Position numbers and translations under genes: made by a program | DNA from: Massilia phyllostachyos | Lineage (GTDB): Bacteria; Pseudomonadota; Gammaproteobacteria; Burkholderiales; Burkholderiaceae_D | Length of the DNA stretch: 64,000 bases | NCBI RefSeq assembly: GCF_021044825.1 | Contig: NZ_JAJNOC010000001.1 | Coordinates: forward strand, 806,001-870,000 | Direction of reading: 5' to 3' | Notes under the pieces: model-generated | Told to the model about the DNA's origin: nothing | The model's input: the letters and a program-made list of their open reading frames with translations, nothing else | Databases searched by the model: none | Shown here: positions 42,192 through 50,461 of the stretch, in pieces | Layout of the letters: each line of letters starts with the position of its first letter | Position numbering within the stretch: position 1 is the stretch's first letter

Positions 42192-45083
42192 TTAACGGCT
42201 GGTGCGGAGCAGTCGGATGCCCATGATGTCGAAGCGGTTGTACGGCCCCTTTGCTCCACCAGCCCCACTGAAGCTGCTGTTACTCTCCAGGTAGCTCATA
42301 TTATAGAAATCGCTCATCTCGATCCGATAGCTGCCCTTTGCCAGCTGCGCCGCCAGCGGCGTCGAATACGCCACCGGCGTATCCGCCTTCGCCACCGGCG
42401 CATGCGGCATCTGGATCACGCCCTGCGCCACCGTCTTGCCGGCCGCGTTCTTCACGGTCAGCCACTTCACCCCATTGCTGATCCCCAGGTTCACCAGGTT
42501 GGCCGCGTTGTGATAGCGCAGCTGCACCTGGTAGCGCCCCGGCGTGCCCACCTCGATGCGCTCGACGGCGAAGCGGTCAGCCGGCTGGCCCCAGCCGGCA
42601 ATGCGCGGCATCGTGAACTGCGCGTCCGGCGCAACCGGCTTGATGTTCGAGACGATGCGCGGATCGGTGACGGGGATCTCGATGTTGTCGCCCACGCAGC
42701 GCGGGACGCTGTGGTGGCTGCGGTTGCCGGTGGCCGGGAAGCGCGCCTCCATGGCGTAGCAGGCGGTGGCGCTGGCGGATGTGTCGCGCCACTCGCCGGC
42801 CGGCAGGGCGTCGGCTGCCAGCTTGCCGTCGCGGTAGACGCTGTAGACCGCGCCCTGCTCCGCGCCGCCCGGTTCGAACGGCACCGTGACGGCGCCGCCG
42901 TCGCGCGCGAGCCCGAGGATGAGCGGCTCGCGCGGGCCGAAGGTGGCGCCGTCCGCTGCATACGGGTCGTCCTGCACGCGGCGGATCGCCTGCTGGCCCG
43001 CTTGCAGGCTGCCGAGCACGATCTCGATGTCGTTGTGCTCGCCCAGCTGCCGCAGCCGGATCGTGTCCTGCGCCGGCTTGCCGTTCAGGAGAATGCGCTC
43101 CACCGCATAGTAGCCGTCCTCCCGGCTGGCCGCGGGGAGGCGCAGGCGCACGTCCAGGCGCTTGCCATGCAGGCGCAGGTCCTGCAGCGCGATCTCCTTG
43201 GCGCCGCCAAAATACTCGCGGCGCAGCTTCGCCGTCACGAAAGGCTTCAAGGCGATGCCGTCGTCGCGCGCCGAGACGCCGAAGACGTTGGTGACCACCA
43301 TGCCGATATAGGCGCCGACGGACCACAGCTGGCGGCGTGAATTGATCACCGGCCCGATCAGCGAGGGATTGACTTCGTCGAGCAGCAGGGGCTGGCCGGA
43401 CAGCCACTCGAGGTTCTCCATGTTCGACAGGTTCAGCGCCGCGCCGCGCATCAACGTGGCGTAGGCCGCGTCGGCCACCGCGACGTTGCCCGCCTGCGCC
43501 GCCGCCCGCAGGCCATAGCCGGTAACAAAAGGCCAGATGGCGCGGTTGTGGTAGACCGGCATGCCGGGCTGCTGGGGCCAGATGACCGGCGCGCCCATCG
43601 GGCCGTGCGGGTAGTGCGCCAGGATCGAGCGCGCCTGGTCTGCATCGGCCACGCCGGTGACGATGGCCAGCGCCAGGCCGAGCCAGTCGAACTTGTGCAG
43701 CGGCGCGCCGTCGAGGTAGCCGGCGGTCAGGCTGCTGTACATGCCGGCGTCCTTCAGCCACAGCTGCTCGTTGATGGCGCGCTTGAGCTGCGCCGCCCAG
43801 CCCTCGTAGCGCTGCGCGCGCGCCGCGTCCTTGTGTTCGCGCGCCAGCCGCGCCGCCAGGGTGAGCGCCTGGTAGTGCGTGACGTTGGTCGACAGCGACT
43901 TCGAGGTCGACATCGCCGCCAGCTGCGTCGGCATCCAGGCCGCGTAGCTCTGGTCGCGCCAGTCGAGGAAGGATTGTTCTCCGTTGTACAGGCCGGTCTG
44001 CGCGTCGAAGGCCGCGATGCGGTCGTTCTCGATGGTGTTCGACAGGGCCTGCAGCGCACGCCGTGCAAAGGCCGCGCGCTCGCTTGCCGGCAGGGTGCGC
44101 AGGGTTTCCTCGGCCGCGAAGGCCCAGCTCATGCGGTCGGTGCTGACCGGCCAGCTGCCGCCGCTGCCTGTGTCCTGCACGATCTGCAGGCCGTCCTTCG
44201 TGCCCGCGATCTGCGGCGCGATCGGGACGCCCGCGCGCCAGCCGGACAGTTTGAAATCGAGCGAGTTGCGCACCCGCTGCGGGTCGAGCAGGGCCAGGCC
44301 CAGGTCGGCCGCATAGGAGAGGTCGCGGGTCCAGACGTAGTGCCACTTCTCGCCGGTGGCGAAGCAGTCGCAGGGTATCGCGGCGCCGCCGTTGTAGTTG
44401 CCGTCACGGATCTGGCTCACCGAGTCCTGGCGCATCTCGTGGCCGGCCAGCGCGAACAGGGCGTCGAAGGCCAGGTTGCCGGTGCGGATGCGCGGCAGGC
44501 CGGCCTCCTCGCGATACGTCACGTGCTGCGGGCCGGGGTCGCGCAGGTTCATGCTGCTCGAGTGGGTATAGCTGCGCAGCCGCGCCTGCGGATCGGGCGA
44601 GGAGAAGCGGGCGGTTTCCTGCCTGCCGTCCCAGGTCGGCCAGTCCAGGGCGACGACGGGGCGGCCCGCGTGCGGATCGGCGGCGCCGGCGGTTGCCTGA
44701 TCCGCCAGGCGCACGATGCGCAGCTGCGGCGCGGCCGGGTCGCGTGTGTCGACCGTGAAGCGGTAGGTGCCGGTCCGGCGCACGAACAGGTAGTCCTCGG
44801 GGCCGGAACGGGTCTCGAGCCGGTAGGGCTTGTCGGGCGCCACGGTGACGCTTTGCGTGCTGTCGACCACCCACTCGTCGCTCCAGTCGCCGCTGCCGAC
44901 CTTGAAGGCGTGGTTGCCGGGGCCGACCAGGATGTCGGCTTCGTAGACCTGGTCGGCCTTCCTGGTGAGCGCGTTATCGGTGCCCCAGCCGTTGAAGGCG
45001 CCGCGCACGTACAGGTGCTTGTCCTGGGCGGCAGCCGGCAGGCAGGCGAGGAGGGCGGCAAGGGCCAGTACACGGCGCATCAT
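42192..45083 (-). CDS. Large exported six-hairpin (alpha/alpha-toroid) glycosidase with flanking beta domains
   Basis: 963 residues. A signal peptide (ALAALLACLPAAA) leads into a small beta domain resembling a starch-binding or pullulanase-like module (VRGAFNGWGTDNALTRKA). A long alpha/alpha-toroid region follows (DCFATGEKWHYVWTRDLSYA, WDGRQETARFSSPDPQ, SNMENLEWLSGQPLLLDE). The C-terminal about 130 residues (RYQVQLRYHNAANLVNLG) look like a carbohydrate-binding beta-sandwich. It is probably a periplasmic alpha-glucan hydrolase, with exact family uncertain (glucoamylase/debranching-like). The ATGATG at 45083-45078 overlaps the GH13 stop by ATGA. The reading frame runs open further upstream inside the GH13 gene, but that is not coding for this protein. 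Confidence 0.78.
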   Translation of the reverse strand: MMRRVLALAALLACLPAAAQDKHLYVRGAFNGWGTDNALTRKADQVYEADILVGPGNHAFKVGSGDWSDEWVVDSTQSVTVAPDKPYRLETRSGPEDYLFVRRTGTYRFTVDTRDPAAPQLRIVRLADQATAGAADPHAGRPVVALDWPTWDGRQETARFSSPDPQARLRSYTHSSSMNLRDPGPQHVTYREEAGLPRIRTGNLAFDALFALAGHEMRQDSVSQIRDGNYNGGAAIPCDCFATGEKWHYVWTRDLSYAADLGLALLDPQRVRNSLDFKLSGWRAGVPIAPQIAGTKDGLQIVQDTGSGGSWPVSTDRMSWAFAAEETLRTLPASERAAFARRALQALSNTIENDRIAAFDAQTGLYNGEQSFLDWRDQSYAAWMPTQLAAMSTSKSLSTNVTHYQALTLAARLAREHKDAARAQRYEGWAAQLKRAINEQLWLKDAGMYSSLTAGYLDGAPLHKFDWLGLALAIVTGVADADQARSILAHYPHGPMGAPVIWPQQPGMPVYHNRAIWPFVTGYGLRAAAQAGNVAVADAAYATLMRGAALNLSNMENLEWLSGQPLLLDEVNPSLIGPVINSRRQLWSVGAYIGMVVTNVFGVSARDDGIALKPFVTAKLRREYFGGAKEIALQDLRLHGKRLDVRLRLPAASREDGYYAVERILLNGKPAQDTIRLRQLGEHNDIEIVLGSLQAGQQAIRRVQDDPYAADGATFGPREPLILGLARDGGAVTVPFEPGGAEQGAVYSVYRDGKLAADALPAGEWRDTSASATACYAMEARFPATGNRSHHSVPRCVGDNIEIPVTDPRIVSNIKPVAPDAQFTMPRIAGWGQPADRFAVERIEVGTPGRYQVQLRYHNAANLVNLGISNGVKWLTVKNAAGKTVAQGVIQMPHAPVAKADTPVAYSTPLAAQLAKGSYRIEMSDFYNMSYLESNSSFSGAGGAKGPYNRFDIMGIRLLRTSR

Positions 45084-46933
45084 CGGGCGGCCTCCAGTTC
45101 CAGCACCACGCTGGCCATCGCCGGCAGGCGCAGTTCGCGCCGCAGGTCGAAGCGGCGGCCGCTCAGCACGTCGACGCCGCCCGGCACATCTGCCAGCATC
45201 TCGCGGAAGCGCGCGGTGTCGAGCACCATCTCCTTCGGGTTGTTGTTGAAGGCGACCAAGACCTTCTTGTCGCCCTGGTAGCGGAAGTAGACCCAGGTAT
45301 TGTCGCGCGGGCCGAAGTGCATCATCTTCCCGTGGTGGATCAGCGGCTGATTCTTGCGCCAGGTGGCCAGCTTGCGCACCAGGTCCTGGGCGGCGCGCTG
45401 CTGGGCGCCGAGTCCCTTGCCGGTGAAGGCGTCGACCTTGTCGCCCTCCCAGCCGCCGGGGAAGTCGCGGCGGTAGCTGGCGTCGTCGCGCTGTTTCGTT
45501 GCGCTGGTCATCAGGATCTCGTCGCCGGTGTAGAGCTGCGGAATGCGCGGCATCGTCATCAGGAACACCATCATCATGCGGTAGCGGTCGAAGTCCTCGC
45601 CCACCACGCTCCAGATGCGCGACATGTCGTGGTTGGCCTCGAACAGCACCAGGTTGCCCGGTTCCGGGTACAGGTAGTCGAGCGAGAGCGTCTCGTAGAC
45701 TTCGTTGAACACGTTGTGGCCCTTGGTGTCGGCCAGCGCGGTGCGCATGGCTTCGGCCACCGGGAAGTCCATCAGGCTCGGCGTCGAGGCGCGGTAGCCG
45801 TCGAAGTTGTCCTTGCCGCGCTGCCAGCGCGCCACCACCGGCGGGCGCGTGCTCCACTCTTCGCCGACCAGGTTCAGCTTCGGGTATTCCTGCATCAGGC
45901 GGCGCGTGTACTCGGACAGGAAAGCGCCGTCCGAATAGCCGAAGGTGTCGATGCGCAGGCCCGAGAGGCCGGCGTATTCGATCCACCAGATATTGTTCTG
46001 GATGAGGTAGTTGGCGACCAGCGGATTGCTCTGGTTCAGGTCCGGCATGTTCTTGACGAACCAGCCCCGCGTGAAGTTGTCGGCGTCTTCCTTCGAGGCG
46101 TACGGATCCTGCACCGCGGTGCGGTGGTGGTGGGTCGGCACGAATTGCCCGCCGTAGTTGATCCAGTCCGAGGTCGGCATGTCCTTCATCCACCAGTGCG
46201 CACTGCCGATATGCGACAGCACCACGTCCTGGATCAGGCCGATGCCGCGCTTCTTCGCTTCCACCGAGAGACGCCGGAAGTCTTCGTTGCTGCCGTAGCG
46301 CGGGTCGATCCGGTAATGATCGGTGGCGGCGTAGCCGTGATAGGAGAAGCCCGGCATGTCGTTCTCGACCAGCGGCGTCGGCCATAGCTGGGTGAAGCCG
46401 AGGTCGCGGATGTAGTCGAGACGCTTGATCATGCCGGCGATGTCGCCGCCGTGGCGGCCGCCGGGGTTGGCGCGATTCGCCTTTTCGCGGGTGTCCGTGG
46501 TGCTGTCGTTGGACGGGTCGCCGTTGGCGAAGCGGTCCGGCATCACCTGGTAGATGGTGTCGCTGCTATTGAAGCCGACGCGCTGGGCGGAACCGGGCTC
46601 GCGCGCCAGCAGGCGGTAGGTATACGACGTCGGGCGTGCGGCGCCCTTGAAGACGATGTCGAAGCTGCCGGGCTTCGCATCCTGGCCGATCTCGAGGTCG
46701 ATGAACAGATAGTTCCGGTTCGGGACGCGGGTCACGGTGGCGATGCGCACGCCGGGGAAGGTGAGTGACGGTTCGAGCGCGGCGATGCCCTCGCCATGCA
46801 CCATCAGTTGCAGCCCCTTGTGCTGCATGCCGGTCCACCAGAACGGCGGCTCCATGTGGGCAATGGCAGGGGACTGGGCGGAAGCGGCGAGCGAGGCGCC
46901 GCCGAGCAGGAGGAGGGTGAGGAGTTGTCTCAT
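45080..46933 (-). CDS. Periplasmic GH13 cyclomaltodextrinase/neopullulanase-like (SusA-type)
   Basis: 617 residues with a signal peptide (LLTLLLLGGASLAASA). An N-terminal Cyc-maltodextrinase-type beta domain (HMEPPFWWTGMQHKGLQLMV) comes first. The catalytic barrel has the nucleophile in GLRIDTFGYSD, the acid in LVGEEWSTR and the third Asp in FEANHDMSR. Conserved region I reads DVVLSHIG, with Ser for the near-invariant Asn. Enzymes of this type cleave maltodextrins and pullulan in the periplasm. Start at 46933 has AGGAGG about 11 bp upstream. It is first of two coupled genes, divergent from the TonB receptor across a 530-bp regulatory gap. Confidence 0.9.
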   Translation of the reverse strand: MRQLLTLLLLGGASLAASAQSPAIAHMEPPFWWTGMQHKGLQLMVHGEGIAALEPSLTFPGVRIATVTRVPNRNYLFIDLEIGQDAKPGSFDIVFKGAARPTSYTYRLLAREPGSAQRVGFNSSDTIYQVMPDRFANGDPSNDSTTDTREKANRANPGGRHGGDIAGMIKRLDYIRDLGFTQLWPTPLVENDMPGFSYHGYAATDHYRIDPRYGSNEDFRRLSVEAKKRGIGLIQDVVLSHIGSAHWWMKDMPTSDWINYGGQFVPTHHHRTAVQDPYASKEDADNFTRGWFVKNMPDLNQSNPLVANYLIQNNIWWIEYAGLSGLRIDTFGYSDGAFLSEYTRRLMQEYPKLNLVGEEWSTRPPVVARWQRGKDNFDGYRASTPSLMDFPVAEAMRTALADTKGHNVFNEVYETLSLDYLYPEPGNLVLFEANHDMSRIWSVVGEDFDRYRMMMVFLMTMPRIPQLYTGDEILMTSATKQRDDASYRRDFPGGWEGDKVDAFTGKGLGAQQRAAQDLVRKLATWRKNQPLIHHGKMMHFGPRDNTWVYFRYQGDKKVLVAFNNNPKEMVLDTARFREMLADVPGGVDVLSGRRFDLRRELRLPAMASVVLELEAAR

Positions 46934-46956
46934 GATGGTAGGGACCTCCTGTTCCA

Positions 46957-46973
46957 GCGTAGTCAGACTACAG
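46957..46973 (-). promoter_or_regulatory. Operator-like dyad ahead of the SusA-like gene
   Basis: GTAGTC-A-GACTAC (46959-46971) is a perfect 13-bp dyad whose 17-bp frame (GCGTA-N7-TACAG) resembles the TTGTA-N7-TACAA sites on the other side of the gap. It sits 24 bp before the GH13 start, in position to block transcription. Confidence 0.45.
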
Positions 46974-47210
46974 TACAGCGCTGTGCATGCTGGACAAGAG
47001 AGTTGCCCTTTCTGGTTGTATTGCCTGGAGAATACTACGGAAGTAGTCGAGGTACAAAAATGTGGCAAGTTCGATATCTAGTCAAAGTACAGATTTCCTT
47101 TTGTAAATGCCAATTGTCGGTCTAGCCCGTCGAATAGCCGCGTGCCGCTCGCTGAGCTGAATTGCACCGTCTTGGTGCATTTCAATGCATTTTGCTTAAA
47201 AATTCATCGT

Positions 47211-47260
47211 TTGTAGTAGGACTACAACCCTCTGTATGCACCGTTGTAGCCCAAATACAA
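47211..47260. promoter_or_regulatory. Twin operators TTGTA-N7-TACAA
   Basis: TTGTAGTAGGACTACAA (47211-47227) and TTGTAGCCCAAATACAA (47244-47260) share the same 5-7-5 dyad. Their centres are 33 bp apart, close to three helical turns, so two dimers could bind one face. They lie about 70 bp upstream of the receptor's TTGACA box. A LacI- or GntR-type regulator would suit; none is encoded here. Confidence 0.6.
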
Positions 47261-47329
47261 CGTGCGCTCTGTGTTTTTATGACGATTTTCTGAGAAACAT
47301 GCCATTATCGTAGTAACAAGCAACTCCCG

Positions 47330-47357
47330 TTGACAGTGCATCTAGTTTTAATACAGA
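47330..47357 (+). promoter_or_regulatory. Candidate promoter of the glucan TonB receptor
   Basis: A consensus TTGACA (47330-47335) stands 16 bp from TACAGA (47352-47357). The -10 is poor, which fits a promoter needing activation. The leader to the ATG at 47464 would be about 100 nt. Confidence 0.4.
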
Positions 47358-47463
47358 ATCCTCGACAGAACGTTGCATTACGTTTACTTGAGGCTGCCGG
47401 TGCAAGCTGCCTGACGCGCTGTAGTTTCGGGAAAAAAATTATTGGTCTTTATTGAGGGGACAA

Positions 47464-50373
47464 ATGAGTATCTTCGCAACCAAGCGCGCCGCTGAGCCGG
47501 TCCGCCAAGCCTTCCTGCTGAGCCCGGTCGCCGCCGGCTGCGCAGTCTTCCTGTCCGTGTTCGCCGGCAGCGCCTACGCGCAAACCCAGGACAACACGAC
47601 GACCACTACCAGCGCTACGTCGAGCGTCGCCACCGCGCCGAATTCGGCCGAGCAGGCGGCCACCGCCGCCGAGCCGACCCCGCCGGGCGCGACTTCGAAC
47701 GCCAACGGCCAGGTCTCGACCGTGACCGTGACCGGTATTCGCCGCGGCATCGAGGCGGCGATCTCGATCAAGAAGAATTCCAATTCGATCGTCGAAGCCG
47801 TGTCGGCCGAAGACATCGGCAAGCTGCCGGACCAGAGCGTCGCCGAATCGATTTCGCGCCTGCCGGGCGTGGCCGTGCAGCGCGGCCGCAGCTCGGGCAA
47901 GGCTGCGGAGATCTCGGTGCGCGGCCTCTCGCCGAGCTTCAACGGCACCCTGCTGAACGGCCGTGAAATGGCCTCGACCGGCAATGCCCGTTCCCCCGAG
48001 TTCGACCTGTTCCCGGCCGAACTGATGGGTTCCATCATGATCTACAAGACCCCGGACGCGACCGTCGTCGGCCAGGGCCTGGCTTCGACCATCGACCTGC
48101 GCACCGTGCAGCCGCTTGACTTCGGCAAGCGCACCGTCGCCGTCAGCTACAAGAAGAGCCGCCTGGGTGTGAAGCAGCGCGACGGCCTGCCGGAAGGCGA
48201 TGGCGACCGCTACACCTTGTCCTACATCGACCAGTTCGCGAACCGCACCATCGGTGTGGCGGCTGGCTTCACCCGCTATGAAGAAATGGGCGGCGGCCAG
48301 GCCAAGTTCAATTCCTGGGGCACCGCGACCATGCCGTACAACGGCGTCGACGTGAAGACCCCGGGTGGCTTCGGCTACGACACCGAAGTCGGCTCGCACA
48401 ACCGCGACGGCGCCTTCGCTTCGCTGCAATGGCGCCCGAACCGCAACTTCAAGTCGACCGTCGACCTGTTCTACTCTGCCGGCGAAACCGGCCTGAAGAA
48501 GACCGGCTTCGAAGGCGGCGTCGCCTACAACGGCGGCGGCACCTACGAGCTGCCGCACGTGCTGAGCAGCGCGACCGTCGCCAACGGGGTCGCCACCAGC
48601 GGCACCATCAGCAACTGGAAGGGCGTGGTCCGCAACCACTACGAAGGCAACGAGGACGACCTCAAGACCATCGGCTGGAACAACGAGCTGAAGATCGGCG
48701 ACTGGACCACCGCGGCCGACCTGACCTGGTCGAAGGCCACCAAGCTGGGTTCGCGCTACGAGACCACCGCCGGCATCGCCGGTCGCGCCCAGGATACTCT
48801 GCGCTACAGCGGCTTCGACGGCGGCAACGTCACCCAGGTGAAGTACACCCCGGGCTCGAACTACGCCGACCGCAACATCGCGCGCCTGACCGACGTGATG
48901 GGCTGGTCCGGCGGCGAAGCTTCGCCGCAGGCCGGCTACCTGGCCCAGCCTTACGTCGAGGACCAGGTCAAGGCCGTGCGCCTGACCGCCAAGAAGGCTG
49001 TCGAGTGGGGCCCGATCACCGGCACCACCTACGGCTTCAACCACACCTCGCGCGACAAGTCGCGCACCGGCGACGAAGGTCGCCTGGTGATCAAGGGCGG
49101 CAGCGGCCCGTACGCGGCGGTTGGCGTGCCGGGCAGCGATGTCGCCCAGGCCGGCGCTTCCGGCTTCAACGTGGTGTCGTGGGATCCGCGCGGTTCGCTC
49201 GGCACCGTCTACGAGCTGGCCAACAAGGTCGACGCCGACATCTACAACAAGTTCTGGGACGTTTCCGAGCGCATCAACACCGCCTACTTCATGGGCGACC
49301 TGGACGGCGAGCTGTTCGGCCTGAACTACCGCGGCAACGTGGGCCTGCAGGCAATCCACACCCGCCAGACCGGCGGCGGCTACGTGATCGACAAGGCGCG
49401 TTGCGTCGGCAATACCGCGCAGACCTGCCCGGCCCAGCGCGTCAGCGATGGCGACAGCTACTGGGACGTCCTGCCGAGCCTGAACGTAAGCTTCGACCTG
49501 GGCAATGACCAGGCGCTGCGCTTCGGCGCCGCCAAGGTGGTCTCGCGCGCCAACCTGGACGACCTGCGCGCCGGCCAGAACTTCGGCCTGGCGACCCAGG
49601 GCGTGTCGATCCTGACCGGCAGCGGCGGCAACCCGCAGCTGAAGCCGTTCCGCGCCAAGCAGCTCGACCTGTCGTACGAGAAGTACTTCGGCAACAAGGG
49701 CTACATCAGCGCCGCGGTCTTCTACAAGAAGCTCGACACCTACATCCTGCGTGCGCCGCGTGCGTTCAACTACGCGCCGTACATCACGCCGACCACCCCG
49801 CTGCCGACCACCGGTCCGTTCGCGGGTTCGACCCAGGGCCTGTTCACCCAGCCGACCAACGGCGACGGCGGCAACATCAAGGGCTACGAGCTGGCGGTCA
49901 ACGTGCCGTTCTCGATGGTCTCGGAGTACCTGGACGGCTTCGGCGTGATGGTCAACCACTCCGACACCCGTTCGGGTATCGAGCTGCCGGAAATCGGCTT
50001 CGCGAACGTGAACGGCGACTCGGTCACGATCCCGTTGCCGGGTCTGTCGCGCAAGGTCAGCAACCTGCGCCTGTACTACGAGAAGAACGGCTTCCAGATC
50101 GCCGCCGCGGCGCGCAAGCGTTCGAGCTTCCTGGGCCAGGTGTCCGACTTCCAGGACAACCAGCAGCTGACCTTCATCAAGGGCGACACCATCGTCGACC
50201 TGCAGGTGTCCTACGAAGTGCAGTCCGGCTGGCTGAAGGGCGTGAGCCTGTTCGCCCAGGCGCAGAACTGGAACAACGCACCGTTCCTGGAGTACACCAC
50301 CGACGAGAACAATCCGTCGAACCGCGTGGACTATGGCCGCACCTACCACTTCGGCGCCAGCTACAAGTTTTAA
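47464..50373 (+). CDS. TonB-dependent receptor, Xanthomonas/Caulobacter carbohydrate type
   Basis: 969 residues. A signal peptide (SPVAAGCAVFLSVFAGSAYA) is followed by a Thr/Ala-rich stretch. The TonB box and plug (STVTVTGIRRGIEAAISIKK, IVEAVSAEDIGKLPDQSVAE, SISRLPGVAVQRGRSSGKAA) match the TonB-Xanth-Caul subfamily. The C-terminus is the aromatic YHFGASYKF. Such receptors import maltodextrins or other oligosaccharides; the surrounding GH13 enzymes make alpha-glucans the best guess. GAGGGGAC precedes the ATG. A strong hairpin separates it from the halogenase gene. Confidence 0.93.
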   Translation: MSIFATKRAAEPVRQAFLLSPVAAGCAVFLSVFAGSAYAQTQDNTTTTTSATSSVATAPNSAEQAATAAEPTPPGATSNANGQVSTVTVTGIRRGIEAAISIKKNSNSIVEAVSAEDIGKLPDQSVAESISRLPGVAVQRGRSSGKAAEISVRGLSPSFNGTLLNGREMASTGNARSPEFDLFPAELMGSIMIYKTPDATVVGQGLASTIDLRTVQPLDFGKRTVAVSYKKSRLGVKQRDGLPEGDGDRYTLSYIDQFANRTIGVAAGFTRYEEMGGGQAKFNSWGTATMPYNGVDVKTPGGFGYDTEVGSHNRDGAFASLQWRPNRNFKSTVDLFYSAGETGLKKTGFEGGVAYNGGGTYELPHVLSSATVANGVATSGTISNWKGVVRNHYEGNEDDLKTIGWNNELKIGDWTTAADLTWSKATKLGSRYETTAGIAGRAQDTLRYSGFDGGNVTQVKYTPGSNYADRNIARLTDVMGWSGGEASPQAGYLAQPYVEDQVKAVRLTAKKAVEWGPITGTTYGFNHTSRDKSRTGDEGRLVIKGGSGPYAAVGVPGSDVAQAGASGFNVVSWDPRGSLGTVYELANKVDADIYNKFWDVSERINTAYFMGDLDGELFGLNYRGNVGLQAIHTRQTGGGYVIDKARCVGNTAQTCPAQRVSDGDSYWDVLPSLNVSFDLGNDQALRFGAAKVVSRANLDDLRAGQNFGLATQGVSILTGSGGNPQLKPFRAKQLDLSYEKYFGNKGYISAAVFYKKLDTYILRAPRAFNYAPYITPTTPLPTTGPFAGSTQGLFTQPTNGDGGNIKGYELAVNVPFSMVSEYLDGFGVMVNHSDTRSGIELPEIGFANVNGDSVTIPLPGLSRKVSNLRLYYEKNGFQIAAAARKRSSFLGQVSDFQDNQQLTFIKGDTIVDLQVSYEVQSGWLKGVSLFAQAQNWNNAPFLEYTTDENNPSNRVDYGRTYHFGASYKF

Positions 50374-50398
50374 GCTGAGCTGAACTGAGGTAAAGTAT

Positions 50399-50437
50399 CG
50401 ACCCCTGCCGGACTTCGGTCCGCCAGGGGTCGATTTT
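50399..50437 (+). terminator. Terminator or attenuator between receptor and halogenase genes
   Basis: A long stem has outer arms CGACCCCTG / CAGGGGTCG and inner GGAC-TTCG-GTCC, followed by ATTTTCG. The T-run is short (TTTT), so read-through is likely. It would lower halogenase expression relative to the receptor. Confidence 0.7.
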
Positions 50438-50461
50438 CGTCATACGCACCGGGTAACGAAC

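Larger units (their letters stand above)
46934..47463. other. 530-bp divergent regulatory gap of the alpha-glucan locus
   Basis: No credible gene is present. The stretch is far more AT-rich than its neighbours. It holds an operator-like dyad near the GH13 gene, a split dyad ACTAC-GGAA-GTAGT (47034-47047), two TTGTA-N7-TACAA sites, a perfect TTGACA box, and a leader of about 100 bp before the TonB receptor. It should control both arms of the locus. Confidence 0.7.

Noticed and set aside
45084..46385. N-terminal extension of the toroid glycosidase by an open frame reaching back through the GH13 gene
   Set aside because: The extension is out of frame with a well-supported GH13 enzyme and has low-complexity sequence. 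The signal peptide at 45083 marks the real start.
47449..50349. Long antisense open frame (about 966 codons) opposite the TonB receptor
   Set aside because: High GC at third positions keeps the complementary frame open. It has no ribosome binding site, and its composition is low-complexity Val/Ala/Arg/Gly. The receptor on the other strand has full motifs.
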